From NCBI GenBank assembly GCA_004562915.1, contig SFQZ01000100.1:1-8441 (forward strand): 8,441 nucleotides of DNA, in the 5' to 3' direction. Under the pieces are notes generated by a model that was not told where the DNA came from, did no database searches, and worked only from the letters and a program-made list of their open reading frames with translations. Shown one piece after another: positions 1 through 4,929 of this stretch. Numbering within the stretch: the first letter of the stretch is position 1; every line of letters starts with the position of its first letter. The stretch comes from a bacterium. Its GTDB lineage: Bacteria > Bacillota_A > Clostridia > Lachnospirales > Lachnospiraceae. The translations under genes were made by a program, and so were the position numbers.

Positions 1-7
1 AAGAAAA

Positions 8-50
8 AGGGCAAAAAGAAACCTCCGTATAAATCAAATCATACGAAGGT
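8..50 (-). terminator. Rho-independent terminator of the HEPN-like/coiled-coil operon
   Basis: Arms at 21-30 and 41-50 form a 10-bp stem with a 10-nt loop. On the minus-strand RNA the stem has one G-U wobble and is followed by a U-rich run (8-20). It lies about 10 bases past the stop of the last minus-strand gene. A nearly identical hairpin sits at 7835-7864. The non-Watson-Crick position pairs as G-U only in minus-strand RNA (A-C in plus-strand RNA), which supports the minus direction. Confidence 0.8.
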
Positions 51-60
51 AATATACGCT

Positions 61-372
61 TTATACTCTGTTGTCACTTAAAGAAATAATCTTTTCCGAA
101 AGCCGCCTTATTTCTGACTGCTTTACTTTCAAATCCTTTGATTGTGTTTCTTCTTCAGAGAGAGACGCATACAAATGAATGGTATTTGCTGCATCCCATA
201 TCTCCTGACAAGTCTTTTTCTGTCTGTTCAACTTTTCCCCAATATTATTCACATTCTGTTGTAATTTATCTATTTGTTTTTCCTGTATTTTACAAATCCT
301 GTTTTTTTTATAAAGATCTATGAAAACAAATAAAAGAAGTATGGCAAATAAAACTGATAGAATAATCTGCAT
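61..372 (-). CDS. Small membrane-anchored coiled-coil protein, function unknown
   Basis: I do not recognise this family. The 103-residue protein starts with a single hydrophobic segment (about residues 3-20) followed by a KKNR cluster, so the tail should face the cytoplasm. The rest is charged and helical, with a likely coiled coil around residues 27-58 (heptad-like I/L spacing), and cysteines near 27 and 55. There is no cleavable signal peptide or lipobox. I place the start at the ATG, 9 bases after an AAAGGAG site; a GTG one codon upstream (375-373) is also possible at 6-base spacing. The ribosome binding site overlaps the stop codon of the HEPN-like gene, so the two are very probably co-transcribed and translationally coupled. 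A membrane-tethered partner of the upstream protein is a reasonable guess from context only. Confidence 0.7.
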   Translation of the reverse strand: MQIILSVLFAILLLFVFIDLYKKNRICKIQEKQIDKLQQNVNNIGEKLNRQKKTCQEIWDAANTIHLYASLSEEETQSKDLKVKQSEIRRLSEKIISLSDNRV

Positions 373-386
373 CACATGACTCTCCT

Positions 387-1319
387 TTACATCAAATACA
401 GTTTTACTGCATTTCGTAAGACTTCCGGCTGTATCGGAAAACTAAGAACTGTAAGTTTTCCATCTGTTTTTTGGATCTGATAGTCTTTTTCAATATCACG
501 TGTCAGTATAATGACTGGTCTGTTTATTCCTGATCTCCAAGGTTGATCTTGTTGTTCCATCATTTCTTCTGTAACAATCCAGATGGCGGGTTTTCGTTTT
601 CCTAGATTTTTTCGTGCTTCTTCTGCCGCCTGGCAAATTAAGATCTGCGTGGAAATCTGTTTTAATGTCATACTTAATCCATTTGCATACATCGGCTTGC
701 TACACATAACAACAATCAGAGGATTGGATCTAAATTCCTTTTTCGTTTGGATAAAATCCAATACCGGAGTATTGTATAGACTAAAATCTTTTTCTTTATT
801 TACATCATAATAATACTTTTTTGCAGCACGGCACATACGTAGACAGAACTGTTCAATGTCAATCCGAATATCTGTTAATCCATTCTGCACATTGGATTCA
901 TCTAACTGACAGACAGATGTTCCACAATTAATTCCAAGATGAAAGTGTATGGAGCTTTCTGTTACATCATTCAAAAATCCTTTATTTTGGTGCAGATATT
1001 CACATCGAAGTTGCCAGCACCGTTCCCCACAAATATAAGGAACTGGGTCTTTTGATGATACCTTAAAAAAATCGCCAGCATATTCATCAAACCATCTGAT
1101 ATACTGTCCGCCTACATCACGTGTCGGATTCTTCTGCCGATCCAACATCACCCGGCCATCCCGATATCTTTTCACAATGTCAGGAAATGCAATCCCTCCA
1201 CAAATGTCTGGAAGGGTCAACGCAAGTGCCAGCGCAGACTGCCATCTTTCATCTTTAATATTCAGTTCAACTTCCTCGATACGGTTCAGAAACGTAAAGC
1301 TGACATCTCCTCGCTTCAT
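387..1319 (-). CDS. Uncharacterised protein: HEPN-like N-domain plus degenerate receiver-like C-domain
   Basis: The 310-residue protein has no assigned function that I know. Residues about 12-120 resemble a widespread uncharacterised family with an ALALTLPDICG block near 30-41, a YIRWFDEY block near 73-80 and LRCEYLHQ near 104-111. The last contains R105-X4-H110, fitting the RX4-6H signature of HEPN RNases, though I infer the fold only from pattern. Residues about 198-310 follow the strand/helix rhythm of a response-regulator receiver: LIVVMCSKPMYANGLSMTL, then AIWIVTEEMM, PVIILTRD and LSFPIQPEVLRNAV. The acidic pocket, the phospho-acceptor Asp and the Lys before the conserved Pro are not evident, so it would be a pseudo-receiver. 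The start is the ATG at 1319, 7 bases after AAGGGGGG; a longer frame to 1379 would run through the terminator hairpin and has no ribosome binding site. It is coupled to the small coiled-coil gene. No good promoter of its own is visible, so it may rely on read-through of the 1344-1369 hairpin. Confidence 0.75.
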   Translation of the reverse strand: MKRGDVSFTFLNRIEEVELNIKDERWQSALALALTLPDICGGIAFPDIVKRYRDGRVMLDRQKNPTRDVGGQYIRWFDEYAGDFFKVSSKDPVPYICGERCWQLRCEYLHQNKGFLNDVTESSIHFHLGINCGTSVCQLDESNVQNGLTDIRIDIEQFCLRMCRAAKKYYYDVNKEKDFSLYNTPVLDFIQTKKEFRSNPLIVVMCSKPMYANGLSMTLKQISTQILICQAAEEARKNLGKRKPAIWIVTEEMMEQQDQPWRSGINRPVIILTRDIEKDYQIQKTDGKLTVLSFPIQPEVLRNAVKLYLM

Positions 1320-1329
1320 CGTATGTCCC

Positions 1330-1369
1330 CCCTTAACAAAATTCACCTGCCGGAATAACCCGGCAGGTG
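1330..1369 (-). terminator. Hairpin after the rubrerythrin fusion, probably a leaky terminator
   Basis: CACCTGCCGG (1344-1353) and CCGGCAGGTG (1360-1369) form a perfect 10-bp stem with a 6-nt loop. Minus-strand RNA continues with AAUUUUGUUAA, a weak U-run, and then directly with the ribosome binding site of the HEPN-like gene. It lies about 63 bases beyond the rubrerythrin stop. The weak U-run and the lack of a clear promoter behind it suggest partial read-through. Confidence 0.65.
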
Positions 1370-1431
1370 ACAAAATCATGCTCTTATGCTTTCATCATCT
1401 AAAGGCCAATATTATGCCTCTTCGCATATTA

Positions 1432-2583
1432 TTAATAATTCTCTTTTCTCACTTCAAAGAAGCTCTGCGGATGTTTACATACAGGGCATACTTCCGGTGC
1501 TTTTGTACCAGTTACAAGATGTCCGCAATTGCGGCATTCCCACATAACAATACCAGCTTTTTCAAATACCTGTTTCGCTTCTACGTTATGAAGAAGTGCA
1601 CGATATCTCTCTTCATGTGCTTTTTCAATGGCTCCAACACCTCTGAACTGCTCTGCAAGTTCATGGAACCCTTCTTCATCAGCTTCTTTCGCCATACGGT
1701 CATACATATCGGTCCATTCAAAATTTTCACCCTCTGCTGCATGGAGAAGATTTTCAGCTGTATCGCCTAATTCCCCAAGCGCTTTGAACCATAATTTTGC
1801 ATGCTCTTTTTCGTTTTCAGCTGTCTGTAAAAATAATGCTGCAATCTGCTCATATCCGGCTTTCTTAGCAACAGATGCAAAATATGTATATTTATTACGA
1901 GCCTGAGATTCTCCGGCAAATGCTTCCCAGAGATTTTTTTCTGTTTTAGAACCGGCAAATGGATTCTTTGCTTCTGCAACAGGTGTTTCTTCTATTTTTA
2001 CAAATTTGTCTGCTCCCTGTTTGCATACCGGACATTTAAAATCTTCTGTCATAGGTCCTTCATGAACATAACCACATACTGTACATTTCCATTTTTCCAT
2101 TTTTAATTCCTCCGTTTTCTCGTTAAAATGAATTGATTTTAATAAAAATTCCACTTCTTCCTGTGGAATATCCGGATAGCTCCTGATTGCATCCAGAAAT
2201 TGTTTTGTATTGCCGCTTTGCGGCAACATGAATCCTGCTTCCCTGCACAGATCTTCTGCCATTAAACGGCTTGACTTTTCAACTGCCACACTTAAAGCAT
2301 CCGGTAATTCTGCTGCTATGCATTCAGCCTGTGCTTTACTCTGAATTAATCCTCGAAGTGCTTCTACCACATGATCTTCTTTCTTCTGCTGAGGTGGGCA
2401 ATTCTTTGGCACCATTGATATTGCGGAAGAAGGACAGGCATCTGCACAAGCCCCGCAGCCAATACACTTATTTACATCAATGATACTGTTCTCTGTATCT
2501 GTTGCACCTGTAGGACAAACATACAGGCAAAGACAGTCCTTGGTACATAATCTAAGATTTCTAACCGCATATTTATCAGCCAC
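1432..2583 (-). CDS. Ferredoxin-rubredoxin-rubrerythrin-rubredoxin fusion (peroxide reductase)
   Basis: A 383-residue fusion likely to reduce hydrogen peroxide with electrons passed through its own iron-sulfur and rubredoxin centres, in the cytoplasm. Residues 1-55 are a two-cluster ferredoxin: an unusual C13-X3-C17-X-C19-X3-CP motif, then a standard CXXCXXCXXXCP (C40, C43, C46, C50). A helical linker (about 70-150) follows. A short rubredoxin has C167/C170 and C184/C187. The rubrerythrin di-iron domain covers about 212-340, with candidate ligands E225, E258-X2-H261, E303/E304 and E320-X2-H323. A second rubredoxin has C350/C353 and C366/C369. A standard reverse rubrerythrin has only the rubredoxin plus di-iron part. 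I chose the GTG at 2583, 8 bases after AGGAGG and 2 bases after the upstream gene's stop; an ATG at 2619 lies inside that gene without a good site. An internal ribosome binding site and ATG at 2100 could yield a separate 222-residue rubrerythrin. Confidence 0.92.
   Translation of the reverse strand: MADKYAVRNLRLCTKDCLCLYVCPTGATDTENSIIDVNKCIGCGACADACPSSAISMVPKNCPPQQKKEDHVVEALRGLIQSKAQAECIAAELPDALSVAVEKSSRLMAEDLCREAGFMLPQSGNTKQFLDAIRSYPDIPQEEVEFLLKSIHFNEKTEELKMEKWKCTVCGYVHEGPMTEDFKCPVCKQGADKFVKIEETPVAEAKNPFAGSKTEKNLWEAFAGESQARNKYTYFASVAKKAGYEQIAALFLQTAENEKEHAKLWFKALGELGDTAENLLHAAEGENFEWTDMYDRMAKEADEEGFHELAEQFRGVGAIEKAHEERYRALLHNVEAKQVFEKAGIVMWECRNCGHLVTGTKAPEVCPVCKHPQSFFEVRKENY
2098..2113 (-). 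promoter_or_regulatory. Internal ribosome binding site and in-frame ATG inside the rubrerythrin fusion
   Basis: GGAGG at 2113-2109 stands 8 bases before an in-frame ATG at 2100, exactly where the first rubredoxin domain begins (MEKWKCTVCGY). This is as good as the gene's own start and would make a 222-residue rubredoxin-rubrerythrin-rubredoxin protein. It may be an active second start or a relic of two genes that fused. Confidence 0.6.
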
Positions 2584-2585
2584 TA

Positions 2586-3248
2586 CTACGCCCTCCTTTC
2601 CATTTTTTCGAACTTCCAACTCGGAACTTTACATACCGGACAAAGCTCCGGAGCGGAATCTCCTACGTAAACAAACCCGCAAACCGTACAAACATGTACA
2701 CCAGTATTTTCCAGCATCTTCTCACCTTCTGCTTCATAACGGGATAAAAGGGATTTGAGCATGCGAGTTACTTTTTCGCTCCACACCTGGCATCTCAACG
2801 CTCCTCTGTCCGGTTTTTCGGAAGAAACAGAATTGCCATAGGGATATCCCACCGTGAGATCAGTTTCGATCAGATCCAGTAATTTCTGAACATTAGCTTC
2901 TTCTACCGGTTCCGCCTTGGATTTAAAAAAGTCAGCAAGTTTTTTAAATGCGTCAGCCTGATCCTGAAGATACTGTTTTTCACATCCTCTGGACAAATTA
3001 GAACATATAATACTCATTTCCATTGCAGATAATTCTTTTTCCACATGTGGTTTTTCTAATTTCTCCTGAGTTACAGTCTGACCCTCGTCCTTTTTCTCAC
3101 GAAAAGCTTCTTTTCCTGCGCCGCACCATGGACACTTCCAGTTTTCCGGAAGTTCTTCCCATTTTGTTCCCGGGGCAATTCCCGCCTCCGGAATACCTTT
3201 TGCTTCGTCATATGTATACGAGCAAACAGAACATACCATTTGTTTCAT
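2586..3248 (-). CDS. Two-rubredoxin protein with uncharacterised helical middle
   Basis: A 220-residue probable electron carrier for the rubrerythrin fusion encoded just downstream. Residues 1-50 are a classical rubredoxin with iron ligands C6, C9, C39 and C42, spaced as in free-standing clostridial rubredoxins, including PENWKCPWCG. Residues 183-215 are a short rubredoxin-like knuckle pair (C187, C190, C203, C206) like the C-terminal one in the neighbour. The middle (about 65-180) is helical, with C82, C89 and C153, and lacks the EXXH pairs of a di-iron domain; I do not recognise it. The ATG follows TAAGGAGGTG by 11 bases from the GGAGG core. Its stop is 2 bases before the next gene's GTG, so the pair is an operon. 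A promoter with a TATAAT box and an upstream palindromic operator is at 3272-3311. Confidence 0.85.
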   Translation of the reverse strand: MKQMVCSVCSYTYDEAKGIPEAGIAPGTKWEELPENWKCPWCGAGKEAFREKKDEGQTVTQEKLEKPHVEKELSAMEMSIICSNLSRGCEKQYLQDQADAFKKLADFFKSKAEPVEEANVQKLLDLIETDLTVGYPYGNSVSSEKPDRGALRCQVWSEKVTRMLKSLLSRYEAEGEKMLENTGVHVCTVCGFVYVGDSAPELCPVCKVPSWKFEKMERRA

Positions 3249-3271
3249 CTGTTATCACACCTCCTTATTTG

Positions 3272-3311
3272 ATTATAACAAACCACATATTTTCTTCCGT
3301 GATGTTATCAC
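3272..3311 (-). promoter_or_regulatory. Activator-type promoter of the rubredoxin/rubrerythrin operon
   Basis: A perfect TATAAT (3277-3272) has no -35 box at the expected place (ACGGAA). Instead GTGAT-GTT-ATCAC lies at 3299-3311, 21 bases upstream of the -10 box. Its centre (3305) is near -41 from the expected start around 3265, the usual position of a class II CRP/FNR activator site. The same arrangement occurs before the thioredoxin and rhodanese-lipoprotein genes. A 9-base copy of the half-site sequence (GTGATAACA) recurs at 3258-3250, beside the ribosome binding site. Confidence 0.65.
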
Positions 3312-3321
3312 CAAATTAGTG

Positions 3322-4098
3322 TTACTCTCCACAATGATGTTCACCGCAGCCATGCTCTCCACAATTATGATTCTCTCCATGATGCTGATTATGGTGATTA
3401 CACATTATGTTCGGGTTATATGCAAGATTTCCGTCAAGGAGAGCGGCGACTGCATCGTCTGAATTTCCGGACACACCTCCATAAAGCTTGATATTTGCTG
3501 CTTCCAGAGCTGCCTTGGCACCTCCACCGATACCACCGCAGATCAGAACATCTGCATTCAGCGCAGTCAGTATGCCAGCCAATGCACCATGGCCGCTGCC
3601 ATTCGTATCTACAATCTTTGAATCGATGATCTTTCCTTCCTGCACATCATAGACCTTGAACTGTTCGGTATGACCGAAGTGCTGGAAAATCTGTCCTTTC
3701 TCATAAGTCACTGCCACTCTCATAATATGTTCTCCTTTTTCTATTTTATATTGCTGATAAACCATCTGTTTGAAACAGCCATGCTGACCGCAATTCGCAC
3801 TCTGTCCGTTGCAAAGCCAGAAATCTCCGCCTTCGATCCGAAGCGGACGTCCATCTACAATAGCATCTGCCAGCTTTTTCCTCGCACTTTCGTAGATTCT
3901 CTGTACCGTTGTTCTTGCGATCTGCATAAAAGCCGCACATTGTTCCTGACTGAAACCTTGTTTATCAATCAGACGAATCGTTTCATACTCATCCACAGCC
4001 AAAATGACCGGTTCTCTTTCTGTTTTTATATCAACGGGCGAAAACTCCAATATCTGTGGAAAGTGGCAGACTTTTCTGCATTTCATAGGTCTTGGCAT
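3322..4098 (-). CDS. DUF134 DNA-binding domain fused to NifX/NifB-type cluster-binding domain
   Basis: A 258-residue fusion. Residues 1-95 are a DUF134 protein: it opens MPRPMKCRKVC and has a helix-turn-helix like sigma-factor region 4 (about 48-75: GFSQEQCAAFMQIARTTVQR), then RPLRIEGGDFWLC. A linker carries C96, C103 and C108. Residues 126-235 are a dinitrogenase iron-molybdenum-cofactor-binding type domain (MRVAVTYEKGQIFQHFGHTE, then DVLICGGIGGGA). Such domains bind iron-sulfur or metal clusters and are not proof of nitrogen fixation. The last 26 residues are very rich in His and Cys (C233, C246, C251, C256), suggesting metal binding. I start at the ATG at 4098 after GGGGGAG because MPRP is the family's canonical beginning; the open frame to 4224 runs through the promoter. 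The protein is likely a metal- or redox-responsive regulator. A strong internal start at 3723 would release the cluster domain alone. Confidence 0.85.
   Translation of the reverse strand: MPRPMKCRKVCHFPQILEFSPVDIKTEREPVILAVDEYETIRLIDKQGFSQEQCAAFMQIARTTVQRIYESARKKLADAIVDGRPLRIEGGDFWLCNGQSANCGQHGCFKQMVYQQYKIEKGEHIMRVAVTYEKGQIFQHFGHTEQFKVYDVQEGKIIDSKIVDTNGSGHGALAGILTALNADVLICGGIGGGAKAALEAANIKLYGGVSGNSDDAVAALLDGNLAYNPNIMCNHHNQHHGENHNCGEHGCGEHHCGE
3721..3737 (-). promoter_or_regulatory. Internal ribosome binding site and ATG inside the DUF134/NifX fusion
   Basis: AAGGAG (3737-3732) precedes an in-frame ATG at 3723 by 8 bases, exactly at the first residue of the NifX-type domain (MRVAVTY). It would give a 133-residue stand-alone cluster-binding protein, the form in which this domain commonly occurs. 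It is stronger than the AGGGGGAG site (4-base spacing) of the full-length start. Confidence 0.6.
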
Positions 4099-4129
4099 AA
4101 AACTCCCCCTTTGGAAAACCTTTTCCCAC

Positions 4130-4158
4130 ATTATAAGCCGATTTCGGGCATATGTCAA
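4130..4158 (-). promoter_or_regulatory. Promoter of the DUF134/NifX fusion gene
   Basis: TTGACA (4158-4153), 17 bases, then TATAAT (4135-4130): a perfect housekeeping promoter. The expected start is near 4123, leaving a leader of about 25 bases before the ATG. The -35 box is the inner end of the left arm of the 4141-4184 palindrome. Confidence 0.85.
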
Positions 4159-4184
4159 TAATGTATTTGACATATGCCCGAAAT
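4141..4184. promoter_or_regulatory. Perfect 18-bp inverted repeat between divergent promoters (operator)
   Basis: ATTTCGGGCATATGTCAA (4141-4158) and its exact reverse complement (4167-4184) are separated by 8 bases. Each arm contains the -35 hexamer of one of the two divergent promoters and half of the following spacer. A protein bound to either arm would cover the -35 region of that promoter. The sequence differs from the GTGAT-N3-ATCAC sites, so it may be read by a different protein. The DUF134 fusion or the CRP/FNR protein, whose genes it separates, are the natural candidates. Confidence 0.75.
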
Positions 4185-4195
4185 AAAGATATAAT
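4167..4195 (+). promoter_or_regulatory. Promoter of the CRP/FNR-family regulator gene
   Basis: TTGACA (4167-4172), 17 bases, TATAAT (4190-4195). The expected start is near 4202, about 20 bases before the ATG. It mirrors the divergent promoter. Confidence 0.85.
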
Positions 4196-4222
4196 AATAA
4201 ACAGTGCAAGGAGGAATGGAAC

Positions 4223-4882
4223 ATGGAATTTGAAAACTATTTTCCCATATGGAATCAACTGACTGCTGAACAAAAAAGTCGCATTCAGAGAGGGCTTATT
4301 ACACGGAAAGCCGAGAAAGGAACCATCATTCACAACGGGAACATGGACTGTACCGGTCTCCTTCTTGTCAAGTACGGACAGCTTCGCGCATATATTCTTT
4401 CAGACGAGGGTCGTGAGATTACCATTTATCGCCTGTTTGACAGGGATATGTGCCTGTTTTCTGCCTCCTGCATGATGCGGTCCATCCAGTTTGAAATCAC
4501 CATTGAAACGGAAAAGGATACCGAGCTTTGGATCATTCCGACCGAAATCTATAAAAGCATTATGGACGAATCCGCACCGGTGGCAAATTATACCAATGAA
4601 CTGATGGCTGCCCGTTTTTCTGATGTCATGTGGCTGATCGAGCAGATCATGTGGAAAAGCCTTGATAAAAGGGTTGCATCTTTTCTTCTGGAAGAATCTT
4701 CGATTGAAGAAAGTGATAAATTGAAACTGACTCATGAAGCCATTGCCAATCATCTGGGTACACACCGGGAAGTCATTACACGAATGCTCCGCTATTTTCA
4801 AAGCGAAGGCATGGTCAAACTGTCTCGTGGTACCGTAACGATTCTGAATAAAGAAAAATTAGAACATTTACAAAATGTATAA
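4223..4882 (+). CDS. CRP/FNR-family transcriptional regulator
   Basis: A 219-residue regulator of normal family length. Residues about 8-115 form the cyclic-nucleotide-binding-like beta-roll sensor (GLLLVKYGQLRAYILSDEG), followed by the long dimer helix (about 118-145). A winged helix-turn-helix lies at about 148-210: LTHEAIANHLGTHREVITRML then FQSEGMVKL. The recognition helix has R182-E183-X3-R187, matching the Arg-Glu-Arg trio that lets E. coli CRP read GTGA, in keeping with the GTGAT-type sites nearby. There is no FNR-like N-terminal cysteine cluster, although C43, C77 and C83 lie in the sensor domain; the ligand (haem, redox or other) cannot be told. AAGGAGG at 4208-4214 precedes the ATG by 8 bases. 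It is divergent from the DUF134 fusion across a shared operator and ends at the bidirectional terminator. It probably activates the sulfur-redox and rubrerythrin promoters of this window; that is inference. Confidence 0.92.
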   Translation: MEFENYFPIWNQLTAEQKSRIQRGLITRKAEKGTIIHNGNMDCTGLLLVKYGQLRAYILSDEGREITIYRLFDRDMCLFSASCMMRSIQFEITIETEKDTELWIIPTEIYKSIMDESAPVANYTNELMAARFSDVMWLIEQIMWKSLDKRVASFLLEESSIEESDKLKLTHEAIANHLGTHREVITRMLRYFQSEGMVKLSRGTVTILNKEKLEHLQNV

Positions 4883-4886
4883 ACGA

Positions 4887-4924
4887 ATGCCCATCTTCAA
4901 CCTTTAAACATTGAAGATGGGCAT
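4887..4924. terminator. Bidirectional terminator between converging genes
   Basis: ATGCCCATCTTCAA (4887-4900) and its exact complement (4911-4924) make a 14-bp stem with a 10-nt loop. It lies 4 bases after the regulator's stop and 5 bases before the end of the CoA-disulfide reductase gene, so it serves both. The plus-strand side is followed by AUAUUUU, the minus-strand side by UCGUUUAU. Confidence 0.8.
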
Positions 4925-4929
4925 ATATT

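Noticed and set aside
1320..1379. Longer start for the HEPN-like gene
   Set aside because: The extension would translate the terminator hairpin, and the ATG at 1319 has the AAGGGGGG site.
1177..1770. 197-codon plus-strand open frame across the rubrerythrin end and the HEPN-like gene start
   Set aside because: It runs antisense through two supported genes and a terminator hairpin, and its composition is that of a shadow frame.
3322..3723. Nitrogenase cofactor assembly role for the NifX-type domain
   Set aside because: No nif structural or assembly genes are present, and this domain is widespread in non-fixing anaerobes.
4099..4333. Upstream extension of the DUF134 fusion and a second minus-strand frame here
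   Set aside because: Both run through the divergent promoters and palindrome; MPRP at 4098 is the family's normal start.
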